Below are positions 27,726-35,409 of a stretch of 64,000 bases of DNA, in pieces. The stretch comes from a virus. Positions within the stretch are counted from its first letter, which is position 1; each line of letters starts with the position of its first letter. The stretch lies in IMG/VR virus record IMGVR_UViG_3300047095_001251, positions 1 to 64,000 of that record, one strand, 5' to 3'. A model generated the notes under the pieces. That model had not been told where the DNA came from and ran no database searches. It saw only the letters and a program-made list of their open reading frames with translations. The translations under genes were made by a program, and so were the position numbers.

Positions 27726-28991
27726 GTGGCCAGTGATACAATAGTAACAAAGATCCCTTCTGGTGACGAGATTCTCGAAATCGGAAATCCGATAACATTT
27801 AATGCCAGGACGGATCCTAATAATATAGTAAATAATAAATTTATTGAAGGTATGAATGTAGTTGAATTAATACCTATAGATTATGAATTTGATTTATCTA
27901 ATTGGGGAAGTAAGAAAGACGAAATAAAGAATAAACCCCCTTATATTTTAGCATATGATTTTAAAAAAGCAATAGAGAAATATGAAAAATTATGCAAATC
28001 TTATGATCTGGAGCCAAAGAAAGGATTAAGGATTTTCCTAACGGGGGATTCTGTTCATCAAGAAACAATCACTAATGCATATTCTGCTAGTAACATTCAA
28101 ACATACCTTAATAGGATTAGCGATTTTGGTAATCAATTTGGCAAAATAAGGTTAAAGGAGTTAGGACAAGAAGGATCCGATCCCAATTCTACCTTAGGGG
28201 CAGCCAAACAATTCGCTTCTACGAAATTTAAAGAGTTAGGCGGAACTGTTGGTAGCATGTTTGGTAATGCTGGGGCAGGGACCTTGGTTGCTAGTTCGTT
28301 AGCTAATATGTTTCTTGAAGGAACTCATTTTTCGTTACCTAAAGTTTGGAAAGAATCGTCATATAGTCCATCCTTAGCATTTAATGTTCAATTAATCAGT
28401 CCATATGGGAATGAAGAATACATTAAAAAATTCGTACTAGAACCATTAATATATTTATTATTACTTGGTTCTCCTACATCTAAAGATGGGTTAACATATG
28501 GTAATCCAAAGTATGTATTTGTCAAATCTTATGGGATTTCTAATATTAATATAGGTGTTCTAGAGAGTATTACATTAAATAGGGGTGGTGCAGATATGAC
28601 ATTTAATGCTAATCGACAACCGACATCGATCAATTTAAACATCAGTATAAAACCTGCATTTGATGGATTTGCTTCTGTTTGTGATACTGGTGGGAATACT
28701 GATGAATTTAATACACAGAATTTTAAAATTAAAGACATAGCTACTATGAATGATTTTGGGAAACAGATATTATCTGTGGATTCGCCAGGGCCAGCTTTCA
28801 CAACCGTAGGGAACATCATTAGATCATTTGAAGCATTTAATCCTCAATATAAAAATTCCGCCGTTCCAGAAAGTTCAAAAACATCTCAACCAAATATATT
28901 CAATACTCAAGATATAGGTATAAACAACGCATCATCAGCTTTAAATTCTGCTTTAAATTCATCAATTGCATCATTAAATATTCAAGGATAG
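27726..28991 (+). CDS. Putative baseplate tail-tube cap (gp48-like)
   Basis: A 421-residue protein, start GTG 27726 (the ATG three bases before is out of frame). The C-terminal half (SPSLAFNVQLISPYGNEEYI, PLIYLLLLGSPTS, then SINLNISIKPAFDGF) follows the pattern of tube-cap/tube-like baseplate proteins such as T4 gp48. A Gly/Ala-rich helix (GSMFGNAGAGTLVASSLANM) sits mid-protein, possibly for insertion into the tube lumen. It follows the tape measure, as expected for this role. The exact T4 counterpart is inferred. Confidence 0.5.
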   Translation: MASDTIVTKIPSGDEILEIGNPITFNARTDPNNIVNNKFIEGMNVVELIPIDYEFDLSNWGSKKDEIKNKPPYILAYDFKKAIEKYEKLCKSYDLEPKKGLRIFLTGDSVHQETITNAYSASNIQTYLNRISDFGNQFGKIRLKELGQEGSDPNSTLGAAKQFASTKFKELGGTVGSMFGNAGAGTLVASSLANMFLEGTHFSLPKVWKESSYSPSLAFNVQLISPYGNEEYIKKFVLEPLIYLLLLGSPTSKDGLTYGNPKYVFVKSYGISNINIGVLESITLNRGGADMTFNANRQPTSINLNISIKPAFDGFASVCDTGGNTDEFNTQNFKIKDIATMNDFGKQILSVDSPGPAFTTVGNIIRSFEAFNPQYKNSAVPESSKTSQPNIFNTQDIGINNASSALNSALNSSIASLNIQG

Positions 28992-28995
28992 TATC

Positions 28996-30651
28996 ATGAC
29001 TATTAATAATCCTTACTCAAAATATAATTCTAGAATATTTAATATAATAGATCCAAAATTTTTAAATAATGATATCTTAAAAATAATTACTGATTTATAT
29101 AATGATATTAAAAATAATAAAATTAGATTATTAGATCAAAATAATGATTTAAATAATTCATTAGAGATATTACCAAATACAATAAATGAACTAATCAAAT
29201 TTAAAGATGGGGATTATGAAGGATTTAATAAATTAAGAATTTATTCAGTTAGTAATCACCCAGAAGAACTTTTAGATAGAATAGAAGAATATTATAAATA
29301 TATATATACTCAATTAAAAAGTATACCTACAACAGATTTAGATACTTTTAGAAAATTAAACTATTTATATTTCAATTTTAAACAAAACAATATAGATAGT
29401 TTAAATTCTTTTTTTAAATATTTAGTAGTTTTTGAAAGAGATAGTAATCAATTAAATAGCTCTTCTTTTATTACAAATATTCTTTTATATTTAAAATTAA
29501 ATAATCTATATAAAAATAAATTATCAACAATTTTAAATAATTTTATAATTAAATGCTTTACTACTGTAGACCCTACTATCGAATTTAATATTACCGAAGA
29601 TGAGTTGAACTTAACAGATAAAAATATTTTTGAAGGATTTAGTAATTTTATAGATAGAGATAAAAATAATATGTCTTTAGAATTAACTAATTTTTTAATT
29701 AATAATATATTTGGATTGAATACCCCTTCCGTTAATTTTAAAGAGAGTATATCATCATTAATAACAGATAATTTTATAAATTATATAGATGAAATTTTTA
29801 ATAACTTATATATAAATAAAAATTATCACCAAGAGATAGCACAAAATACAATAATTAATTTATGTAATTATTTATTATTAAATAATATTTCTAATAAATC
29901 AGATTATATTACTATTAGAGATGAGAGTTATATAATATATGACGAAAGAACAATATTTAATAAATTAACGGAGTTAATATTCAATAAAGAAAAATCAAAT
30001 TTATTATCATTCGAGTATACTGCATATCAATTTAAAAATGATCCTTTATTTTTTTTAAACAGTTACTTTATTACTTATAACAATTATTTAAATGATAGAT
30101 TAGGAACAAATAACGATATATTAAATGATATGACATTTGTTAATGAAGAGAATATATCAGATTGGTTAAACTTAATAGATATCGATTTAAATAAATTTAA
30201 TAATTTAGAAATAAATTTGGGTAGTGAACTGTTAAATTCGAAAGCATTGGAGTATAGTTTTAATTTATATTTTATTAAGATAATATCTAAATTGGTAGAT
30301 TCTGATGAATTTCATGACTTGATAATTAATAACTTGATTAATGTTTTTCATTTAAAATCAAATTATATTATAGATTATAAAAAGTCAATTTTAGACAATA
30401 TATATAAAATTAAAACGTTTATAAAAATTTATCTAGTAAAGAAATTAATAGATAAAAATTTATTTAACGAATTATTAACAGAATTTAATTTAATTTTCAA
30501 TTCATTACAATTTGAATTTAATGAAGTTAATAATTTTAGTTTGAATAATATTTCTATAAATGATGATACAATCGAGTATATTAGGGGGATATTTTACACT
30601 GCTAATGTTGTGAACATATTAACCAATATTTTAAATTCGTATAGATTTTAA
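28996..30651 (+). CDS. Unknown virion-cluster protein, extremely Asn/Ile/Leu-rich (551 aa)
   Basis: Starts ATG 28996, four bases after the preceding gene. It is mostly helical with many Asn-Asn and Tyr-Lys runs, reflecting the AT-rich codon use (LSTILNNFIIKCFTTVDPTI). No motif is recognised. It ends the tape-measure operon. The same style of AT-driven composition is seen at 52375. Confidence 0.55.
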   Translation: MTINNPYSKYNSRIFNIIDPKFLNNDILKIITDLYNDIKNNKIRLLDQNNDLNNSLEILPNTINELIKFKDGDYEGFNKLRIYSVSNHPEELLDRIEEYYKYIYTQLKSIPTTDLDTFRKLNYLYFNFKQNNIDSLNSFFKYLVVFERDSNQLNSSSFITNILLYLKLNNLYKNKLSTILNNFIIKCFTTVDPTIEFNITEDELNLTDKNIFEGFSNFIDRDKNNMSLELTNFLINNIFGLNTPSVNFKESISSLITDNFINYIDEIFNNLYINKNYHQEIAQNTIINLCNYLLLNNISNKSDYITIRDESYIIYDERTIFNKLTELIFNKEKSNLLSFEYTAYQFKNDPLFFLNSYFITYNNYLNDRLGTNNDILNDMTFVNEENISDWLNLIDIDLNKFNNLEINLGSELLNSKALEYSFNLYFIKIISKLVDSDEFHDLIINNLINVFHLKSNYIIDYKKSILDNIYKIKTFIKIYLVKKLIDKNLFNELLTEFNLIFNSLQFEFNEVNNFSLNNISINDDTIEYIRGIFYTANVVNILTNILNSYRF

Positions 30652-30671
30652 TTTTAAAGGATCAACGAATT

Positions 30672-31172
30672 ATGCAAACATGCTGGGAATTTAATAATTG
30701 TGATAAACTTGAGGTTTGCGATTTTTATAAAACTGCTAAAGAGAATAATACTCAAGATTTTTGTAGATGTTGGGAAGAAGATTCTAGTTTTTGTAAAATG
30801 ACAGAATGTGTTGGTAGATGTGTTGATTGTGAATACTTTTTAGAAGTTAGGAAAGTAGAAGGTAAAAGTTTTAAAATATTAACAAATAAAAATAATAGTA
30901 AAGAAATAATAATCGAAGTGAATACCGCAGTTACTAGTTATAATATATATAAATTTGAAGACAGAGTAATTAAAGAAATTTTAAAAAATAAGACTGATTT
31001 AATTACTTTCGATTTTAAAAAAACTGAAAGGATAGATAGCTCATTTTTAGGTTGTTTATTAGTAATAAAGAATTTTCTTGACGATTCTCGGAATATTAAA
31101 TTAATTAATTTGTCTGATCATTGTAAAAAACTGTTTGAAAGAGTTCAATTTGATAAACTATTTTCCATATAA
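30672..31172 (+). CDS. Two-CW domain plus STAS (anti-sigma antagonist-like) protein
   Basis: A 166-residue protein. The N-terminus (MQTCWEFNNC, then FCRCWEED, MTECVGRCVDC) fits the two-CW cysteine domain found in signalling proteins, especially of deltaproteobacteria. The C-terminal half is a STAS domain: ITFDFKKTERIDSSFLGCLL, with the usual phosphorylatable Ser in IDSS, and the final KLFERVQFDKLFSI helix. STAS proteins act as anti-anti-sigma switches. Two receiver-like genes converge on it from the other side. Signalling cassettes of this kind are rare in phages. Phosphorylation and partners are inference. Confidence 0.75.
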   Translation: MQTCWEFNNCDKLEVCDFYKTAKENNTQDFCRCWEEDSSFCKMTECVGRCVDCEYFLEVRKVEGKSFKILTNKNNSKEIIIEVNTAVTSYNIYKFEDRVIKEILKNKTDLITFDFKKTERIDSSFLGCLLVIKNFLDDSRNIKLINLSDHCKKLFERVQFDKLFSI

Positions 31173-31799
31173 TAGTATATCGCAATTATCTTTATTTTTG
31201 CATTCCTTTTTAATTTTGCAGAAATTACATATATTCGAATTAATAATATTTGATATTTCTTTTTTTGTTAAATTGATTTTTTCTTTCATTTCATTTAATA
31301 GAATACCCTCATTATTATTATAATTAATACTTATTAATACATTAGTTATTTTTCCTATTTCATTTAATTTTACTAATATCTCATTTTTTAATTTATCTAA
31401 TGAAACCATAAATTCGGTTTTGATATTGGATAATTCTCGGTGCTCCATGGTTTCATTATATATATTTTTTATAATCTCAATTGTTTTAGAAAACCCCAAT
31501 GGGTTTTGTAAATAATGGGTATTATATTTTTTTATTATTAAATTAATCTCTTCATCACTATCTTTCGAAGTTAAAATAATTGGAATTGTGTTATTTTTTA
31601 ATTCTTCTCTTATATATTTTAAAAATCTTATACAATTTTCATTTTCTAATTGAAAATCCGAAACGATTATATCTGGGGAGAATTCATTAAATTTCATAAC
31701 CCCTTCATCTATATTATTTTTAATTAAACATAAAAATGGCATATTTTCAAATAAAGCCTTGAGGAATGGGTCATTTCCTAAAATTAGAATTTTTATCAT
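31158..31799 (-). CDS. Response-regulator receiver-like protein with C-terminal Cys cluster
   Basis: A 213-residue protein. The N-terminal 115 residues form a CheY-like receiver: ILILGND strand with an acidic D10, phospho-acceptor D48 in DIIVSDFQ, switch Thr and Lys in ILTSK (77-79), and a Pro after the last strand (NPLG). A coiled linker follows, then a C-terminal cluster C-x2-C-x5-C-x5-C. All key receiver residues are present except one of the acidic pair. It overlaps the STAS gene end tail-to-tail by 15 bases. Start ATG 31799 follows AGGAAAA. Confidence 0.7.
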   Translation of the reverse strand: MIKILILGNDPFLKALFENMPFLCLIKNNIDEGVMKFNEFSPDIIVSDFQLENENCIRFLKYIREELKNNTIPIILTSKDSDEEINLIIKKYNTHYLQNPLGFSKTIEIIKNIYNETMEHRELSNIKTEFMVSLDKLKNEILVKLNEIGKITNVLISINYNNNEGILLNEMKEKINLTKKEISNIINSNICNFCKIKKECKNKDNCDILLYGK

Positions 31800-31811
31800 A
31801 TTTTTTCCTAA

Positions 31812-31846
31812 ATATAAAAAGCGATTAGTTAATTCTAATCGCTTAT
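31812..31846 (-). terminator. Intrinsic terminator between the two receiver genes
   Basis: AAGCGATTAG and CTAATCGCTT pair across a six-base loop, followed on the minus strand by TTTATATTT. Confidence 0.75.
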
Positions 31847-31852
31847 ATTGGG

Positions 31853-32452
31853 TTAAATCCCAGATGTGAACATCCCAACCAATCCGAGCAAACTTCTTTT
31901 AGAATTATTGATCAAAATTAATAACTCATTTGAAATATTTCTTTTGTTTGTGTCTTCTATACTTGGATCTGATAATACATTTGACAAATGTCTAATTGAA
32001 TCTAATCTATCAAATACATCACGTTTTAAACTTTCTAAGAATTCTTGCAATTTTTTTTCATTTTCTCTTAATTCATTTTTAATTTTTCCTTCTTCCTTAA
32101 CATGTCTTATTGTTTTTTTTACTTTTTCAAATCCAAGTGGATAATCCAATACCCATATACTCTCATACTCCAAAAATGAATATTCGATAACAGAAGAGAT
32201 CCCAGGATCTTTATTAATGATGATTATCGGGAGTATTCTTGTTTGTGTTGAATTTCTTAACCACTTTATGAGGATCTCAGTTTCCTGATTATAGTCAACA
32301 ATAGCAACATCGAACTCTATTGATTTTGTTGCTTGCATACTTTCTTCTGGATTTTCGAAAAACAATGTATTAAATTGGGTTTTCCCAATTAAGTGTTTTA
32401 AAAAAGTATTTTCACTTAATACTAATAAATTCACGAGCATATCTTTGTTCAT
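31853..32452 (-). CDS. Degenerate receiver-like protein with coiled-coil tail
   Basis: A 199-residue paralogue-like partner of the gene at 31158. It keeps the phospho-acceptor position (D53 in FDVAIVDYNQ), the conserved Lys (IIIINKD) and DYPLGFEKVKK at the end of the receiver fold, but the acidic metal-binding pair is replaced by E14-N15 (LSENTF). Residues 120-170 form a charged coiled coil (NELRENEKKLQEFLESLKRD). This suggests a receiver that may no longer be phosphorylated and could act as a decoy or adaptor. An early-type promoter lies just upstream. Confidence 0.6.
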   Translation of the reverse strand: MNKDMLVNLLVLSENTFLKHLIGKTQFNTLFFENPEESMQATKSIEFDVAIVDYNQETEILIKWLRNSTQTRILPIIIINKDPGISSVIEYSFLEYESIWVLDYPLGFEKVKKTIRHVKEEGKIKNELRENEKKLQEFLESLKRDVFDRLDSIRHLSNVLSDPSIEDTNKRNISNELLILINNSKRSLLGLVGMFTSGI

Positions 32453-32514
32453 TTCAGTATTCCTTTAATAATTTGTAATAGAAAAGATTATAGTTTTTTT
32501 AAATTATCTTTCCC

Positions 32515-32540
32515 TATTATATAATATCTTTATTAAATAT
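32515..32540 (-). promoter_or_regulatory. Early-type phage promoter (minus)
   Basis: On the minus strand: AATAAAGATATTATATAATA, 60-85 bases before the receiver-like gene. It lies between that gene and the terminator of the zinc protein gene. Confidence 0.65.
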
Positions 32541-32569
32541 TTGAAAACAAAGGAATTTTTAAATAAATT

Positions 32570-32602
32570 AAAGAATGGGTACGATAATCGCGTACCCATT
32601 CA
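32570..32602 (-). terminator. Intrinsic terminator of the zinc protein gene
   Basis: AATGGGTACG and CGTACCCATT form a perfect 10-bp stem with a 7-base loop, followed on the minus strand by CTTTAATTTATTT. Confidence 0.8.
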
Positions 32603-32607
32603 GTATG

Positions 32608-32907
32608 TTAATTCTCCTTGTTGAACGGGAACATTTCTCGAAGTTCATTCTTCGAAATGCTGGTCAGTTTGTGGAAAATGTCACCATTCACAACTGTCAC
32701 GTTGACTGGCATTTCCTCCAAAACCCCTTCGATTACTGTCACAGGGAAATTAATTTTTCCAGCTTCCTCTCCATTCGTGTCGTCTACCAAATTGGAGAAG
32801 ACAATGTCTGCTCCACAAATACATCTCTCTGTTTGGTTGGAATATGCGTCCTTCAACGTTACATGACGCTTTTTACAAACTAACTGAGAATATCCTTCGA
32901 AACTCAT
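32608..32907 (-). CDS. Small zinc-ribbon-like protein
   Basis: A 99-residue protein. Start ATG 32907 is chosen because GGAGG stands 10 bases before it; a longer frame from 32979 lacks a ribosome site. CKKRH near the N-terminus and CICGAD about 18 residues later form a possible zinc site. The C-terminal half is a small beta domain with LTSISKNELREMFPF at the end. Base composition is clearly less AT-rich than in the virion genes, as in the other minus-strand early genes. No family is recognised. Confidence 0.65.
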   Translation of the reverse strand: MSFEGYSQLVCKKRHVTLKDAYSNQTERCICGADIVFSNLVDDTNGEEAGKINFPVTVIEGVLEEMPVNVTVVNGDIFHKLTSISKNELREMFPFNKEN

Positions 32908-32941
32908 GATGTTAAATCCTCCGTTGGTTGGTTGGTTTTTA

Positions 32942-32965
32942 TTAATATATAATATCTTTATAAGA
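32942..32965 (-). promoter_or_regulatory. Early-type phage promoter (minus)
   Basis: On the minus strand: TTATAAAGATATTATATATT, 35-60 bases before the zinc protein start. It is embedded in a near-palindrome (ATATCTTTATAAGATAT). Confidence 0.6.
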
Positions 32966-33000
32966 TATTTATAAAACAAAGTAATATTATAGGTTTAAAA

Positions 33001-33249
33001 ATGCCAAAAATTTTAACTGTGTTAGATAATTTAATTGAAGAAATGTGTTGTTCTTGTGATGATGAAGAACAAGATGAAGTATTAATTATATCAGATTTGT
33101 TAAATCCTGCAGATTTCACGAATGAAGATGGCGAAGTTAATTGTGAAAAATTGGAAAAAATGTTAACCGAAGCTAAGAAAATAGGAAACGAAGAATTAAT
33201 TGAAGCATTAGAAGATACAATTGATGCGCTTTGTGAGGAAGATGATTGA
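33001..33249 (+). CDS. Small acidic protein with capsid-targeting-like leader
   Basis: An 82-residue protein beginning MPKILTVLDNLIEEM, which matches the leader of the next two genes. The remainder is strongly acidic with a CCSC cluster (residues 16-19) and helical (CEKLEKMLTEAKKI). It overlaps the LigD-PE-like gene by 8 bases. The leader resembles T4 capsid-targeting sequences, where the prohead protease cuts after an L/I-x-E site; here L-I-E fits. Function of the mature part is unknown. Confidence 0.6.
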   Translation: MPKILTVLDNLIEEMCCSCDDEEQDEVLIISDLLNPADFTNEDGEVNCEKLEKMLTEAKKIGNEELIEALEDTIDALCEEDD

Positions 33250-33685
33250 TATATTGGAAGTATTAGATTTGTTATTAGAATCTGTCGAATTGCCAACTAC
33301 GAGATTTATCCTGCATCGACATCAAACGGAAAGGAAGAGGCCAGATCATTTTGATTTAAGAATTAAAAGATTGGATTCATTAACTAAAGCTATTTCTTTT
33401 GCTTTACCAAAAGCCACGATACCAAAAGAAGGAGAGAAATTATTATTAGTCAAAACCCCGGATCATAATGTAGCTTGGATTTTTGTTAATAATATTGAGA
33501 TTCCTTCTGGTAACTATGGAGCTGGTAAAATATCTACCGAAGACCAAGGCAAATTTAAAATTTTGAAATGGGATACTAATGATAATATAACTTTCATAGC
33601 TAATAGTAAATTAATGAATGGCGTTTATCATATAGTTAACACGAATAACAACAATTATATATTTTTTAAATCAAACAAAAGTTAA
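33242..33685 (+). CDS. LigD 3'-phosphoesterase (PE) domain protein with leader peptide
   Basis: A 147-residue protein. ATG 33242 has GAGGAAG directly before it and gives the leader MIDILEVLDLLLES. Residues 20-147 match the LigD_N phosphoesterase: RFILHRHQ (H27), DHFDLRI (H36, D38, R40), TPDHN (H75), IPSGNYGAG (87-95), and a final strand pair NGVYHIVN ... YIFFKS. In bacterial NHEJ this domain trims 3'-phosphate or ribonucleotide ends before ligation. All main catalytic residues known for LigD PE have a counterpart. It stands alone, next to a POL-like gene and with no ligase. The leader suggests packaging in the virion (inference). Confidence 0.75.
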   Translation: MIDILEVLDLLLESVELPTTRFILHRHQTERKRPDHFDLRIKRLDSLTKAISFALPKATIPKEGEKLLLVKTPDHNVAWIFVNNIEIPSGNYGAGKISTEDQGKFKILKWDTNDNITFIANSKLMNGVYHIVNTNNNNYIFFKSNKS

Positions 33686-33700
33686 ACTCCGCCGCTAAAA
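33685..33700 (+). repeat. Dispersed GC-rich element before the POL-like gene
   Basis: AACTCCGCCGCTAAAA occupies the place where a ribosome site would be expected, 7 bases before ATG 33708. No GGAG is present there. Confidence 0.6.
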
Positions 33701-33707
33701 CAATCAA

Positions 33708-34397
33708 ATGAGAATATTAAATATTTTAGATAATTTAATTTATGAAATAGAGAATCCAAATACTATAATAATTCAAAAGAATAAATATTATAAAAATGGA
33801 TTAAAAGAAATAGATATTTATAATTATTATCAAAAAAATAAAGAGAAAATATTAAAATCAGTAGATGAACAACCATTATCAAAGATTGTAATATTTATAC
33901 AATTAGACGATGGTAGAATAATAGTAAGAAAAGAAAATTTAGATATTCATAATAATTTTAATAAAGTATTACATCCAAGAGTAATAGGGTTAACTAAATT
34001 AATGGTGTCTCCTACGAATCTAATAGTAATAGATATAGATGCAAAAGGAGATAATATTGCAGAGGATGAGAAAAAGAAATCATTATTGAATCTAATTAAT
34101 TTAAATCTTTTAAATTCAAAATTATATAAAATATTAAATTCATCTACAGGTTATCAAGTATTTTTTAAATTAGATAAAGAATATGATATTGATAAATTAA
34201 GAGAATTGGTGAAAAATGAATTAAATATTAAAAATAAATTTAATTTTCCAGGTATTAAATATGATTTAACTATTATGTCAATTGGTGGGAATTATTTGGT
34301 AGAAAATTCATTAAATAGATCTACTGGATTAATAGTTAAAAATATAACTAATAATTGGAAAGATTATAAAAGAGAAGATTCAATTTTAAAAAAATAA
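33708..34397 (+). CDS. LigD POL-like archaeo-eukaryotic primase/polymerase with leader peptide
   Basis: A 229-residue protein starting MRILNILDNLIYEIE, the shared leader. The following region (NGLKEIDIYNYYQKNKEKIL, QPLSKIVIFIQLDDGRIIVRK) parallels the N-terminal part of LigD POL domains. LIVIDIDAKG (D109, D111) is the metal-binding D-x-D of motif I, and SSTGYQVFF (145-153) stands where motif II S-G-x-G-x-H lies, but the His is replaced by Gln. Motif III is less clear (possibly IKYDL). It follows the PE-like gene by 22 bases. Together they recall a LigD split into parts. The missing His makes activity uncertain. Confidence 0.6.
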   Translation: MRILNILDNLIYEIENPNTIIIQKNKYYKNGLKEIDIYNYYQKNKEKILKSVDEQPLSKIVIFIQLDDGRIIVRKENLDIHNNFNKVLHPRVIGLTKLMVSPTNLIVIDIDAKGDNIAEDEKKKSLLNLINLNLLNSKLYKILNSSTGYQVFFKLDKEYDIDKLRELVKNELNIKNKFNFPGIKYDLTIMSIGGNYLVENSLNRSTGLIVKNITNNWKDYKREDSILKK

Positions 34398-34416
34398 AGG
34401 GAGGCTACTGCCTCCC
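34384..34416 (-). terminator. Intrinsic terminator of the HTH gene
   Basis: On the minus strand GGGAGGCAGTAGCCTCCC forms a 7-bp GC-rich stem followed by TTTATTTTTTT. It overlaps the end of the convergent POL-like gene. Confidence 0.8.
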
Positions 34417-34650
34417 AGGTCCTTGGTTTCTCGTTGTCAGAGTGCGTTCAGCACTCCAACCCAGAACCTTGTACCTCTGGTAAACCAAGTTGGTCCCCAA
34501 CCCTGTCTCTTTCCCCCACTCCGTAGTAGTGAGGGAACGCCCGTTCCATGTTATGATCGTTGCCTTTTTCTTACGATGGCAACGAAGAGGGTCTTTGCTG
34601 CTTTCGATCCCCAACTTCTTCAGCGATCTTTCTGTTACATAATCACGCAT
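34405..34650 (-). CDS. Small helix-turn-helix protein of homing-endonuclease DNA-binding type
   Basis: An 81-residue protein. ITWNGRSLTTTEWGKETGLG followed by VYQRYKVLGWSAERTLTT matches the helix-turn-helix module often attached to phage HNH homing endonucleases and also found alone. The N-terminal 35 residues are basic. ATG 34650 follows GGGAGAAG. It has its own promoter (34681-34706) and terminator. Base composition is close to balanced, unlike neighbouring plus-strand genes, suggesting a separate origin. Confidence 0.65.
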   Translation of the reverse strand: MRDYVTERSLKKLGIESSKDPLRCHRKKKATIITWNGRSLTTTEWGKETGLGTNLVYQRYKVLGWSAERTLTTRNQGPGRQ

Positions 34651-34680
34651 CGTTCTTCTCCCAATAATGATGGTTAATAT

Positions 34681-34706
34681 TAATATATAATATCTTTATG
34701 AAAAAT
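34681..34706 (-). promoter_or_regulatory. Early-type phage promoter (minus)
   Basis: On the minus strand: TTTTTCATAAAGATATTATA, 30-55 bases before ATG 34650 and right after the terminator of repeat-RNA copy 1. Confidence 0.7.
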
Positions 34707-34710
34707 TTAA

Positions 34711-34790
34711 AAATAAAGTAGTCCAGTCTTTCGACTGGACGTATTGATTATCATCACTTTCCACCAGTTTCAAAATGGAGAACAGAATTA
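34711..34790 (-). ncRNA. Structured repeat element, copy 1 (short form)
   Basis: Eighty bases on the minus strand with the segment from TTCTGTTCTCCATTTTG through GATAATCAATAC, then the GAAA-capped stem GTCCAGTC/GACTGGAC and a T-rich run. It is nearly identical to 35130-35240 and 37086-37202 but lacks their first 30 bases. The final stem reads as an intrinsic terminator. There is no reading frame common to the copies. Confidence 0.6.
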
Positions 34791-34797
34791 TTTAAAA

Positions 34798-34824
34798 ATA
34801 AAGCCCGGCAGCACCGGGCTTACA
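34798..34824 (-). terminator. Intrinsic terminator of the 34831 gene
   Basis: AAGCCCGG, TGCTG, CCGGGCTT on the minus strand, followed by TATTTTTA. Confidence 0.8.
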
Positions 34825-34830
34825 TCTACT

Positions 34831-35064
34831 TCATGACATGATTTTTTCGTGGATTTTCTGAATATCCACGAAAAGATTATTGTGGAACTTTGCACCGGAA
34901 TCCATCCCTTCTTCAAATCCCTTTCCAGAGATGGCCCCAACCGTGCCACCTGTCAATATCGCAACAGTCCCTGTCGCGACACTCACCAACACCGTCACCG
35001 GGGCACCAATTGTTAGCCATGCTGCTTTCCCTACAACTTTCCCAACGTTTTTGATCAAAGACAT
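34831..35064 (-). CDS. Small Gly/Val-rich membrane-associated protein
   Basis: A 77-residue protein, start ATG 35064 behind GAGGAG. Residues 18-45 are a hydrophobic Gly/Ala/Val/Thr stretch (IGAPVTVLVSVATGTVAILT) able to span or lie on a membrane. The C-terminus is amphipathic (FVDIQKIHEKIMS). It has its own promoter and terminator. Balanced base composition marks it as part of the early-gene set. Function unknown. Confidence 0.6.
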   Translation of the reverse strand: MSLIKNVGKVVGKAAWLTIGAPVTVLVSVATGTVAILTGGTVGAISGKGFEEGMDSGAKFHNNLFVDIQKIHEKIMS

Positions 35065-35094
35065 CTTTCTTCTCCTCAATTGAGTTAATGTATA

Positions 35095-35120
35095 ATATAT
35101 AATATCTTTATGAAAAAGTT
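35095..35120 (-). promoter_or_regulatory. Early-type phage promoter (minus)
   Basis: On the minus strand: CTTTTTCATAAAGATATTAT, 30-55 bases before ATG 35064 and right after the terminator of repeat-RNA copy 2. Confidence 0.7.
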
Positions 35121-35129
35121 AAAAACAAA

Positions 35130-35240
35130 GTAGTCCAGTCTTTCGACTGGACGTATTGATTATCATCCCTTTCCACCAGTTTCAAAATTGAGAACAGAAT
35201 TGCCCATTGCGTCTCCAGGCAAATCCTGGATTTTAGACGT
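35130..35240 (-). ncRNA. Structured repeat element, copy 2 (long form)
   Basis: About 110 bases, almost the exact reverse complement of 37086-37202. It contains the stem CCAGG-ATTTG-CCTGG, a conserved middle part (GACGCAATGGGCAATTCTG, AACTGGTGGAAA), and the GAAA-capped terminator stem GTCCAGTC/GACTGGAC with a T-run. The three copies all precede an early-type promoter, so it could be a small RNA or a terminator cassette carried between accessory genes. Confidence 0.6.
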
Positions 35241-35253
35241 TATAACAAGAAAC

Positions 35254-35284
35254 CCGCCTCTGTTAGGAGGCGGTAATTCACATC
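35254..35284 (+). repeat. IS right-end hairpin, copy 2 (solo)
   Basis: Exact 31-base repeat of 372-402 (CCGCCTC ... GAGGCGG TAATTCACATC). No TnpB gene of that type stands before it, so this is a solitary end, probably a relic of a lost copy. Confidence 0.7.
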
Positions 35285-35312
35285 TCCTTTTTTAAAAAAT
35301 ATCTTGTTTTTA

Positions 35313-35340
35313 ATTTTTTTCATAAAGATATTATATAATA
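35313..35340 (+). promoter_or_regulatory. Early-type phage promoter (plus), now in front of the IS
   Basis: TTTTTTTCATAAAGATATTA with ATATAATA following. The IS left end begins about 25 bases downstream, so the IS seems to have landed just after a phage promoter, which originally may have served repeat-RNA copy 3 beyond the IS. Confidence 0.7.
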
Positions 35341-35409
35341 CATTAATTACCCAGCATTAGAAAAGCCCCGTACTTTAGTGCGGGGGTCAAATTTAAATTT
35401 TTAAATTTA

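Noticed and set aside
32575-32883. Plus-strand frames of 82-102 residues opposite the zinc protein gene
   Set aside because: They overlap a better gene with ribosome site, promoter and terminator on the minus strand.
35254-35284. Hairpin read as a plain terminator of repeat-RNA copy 2
   Set aside because: It lies upstream of that element on its strand and is identical over 31 bases, including unpaired flank, to the region after the first TnpB, so an IS end is more likely.
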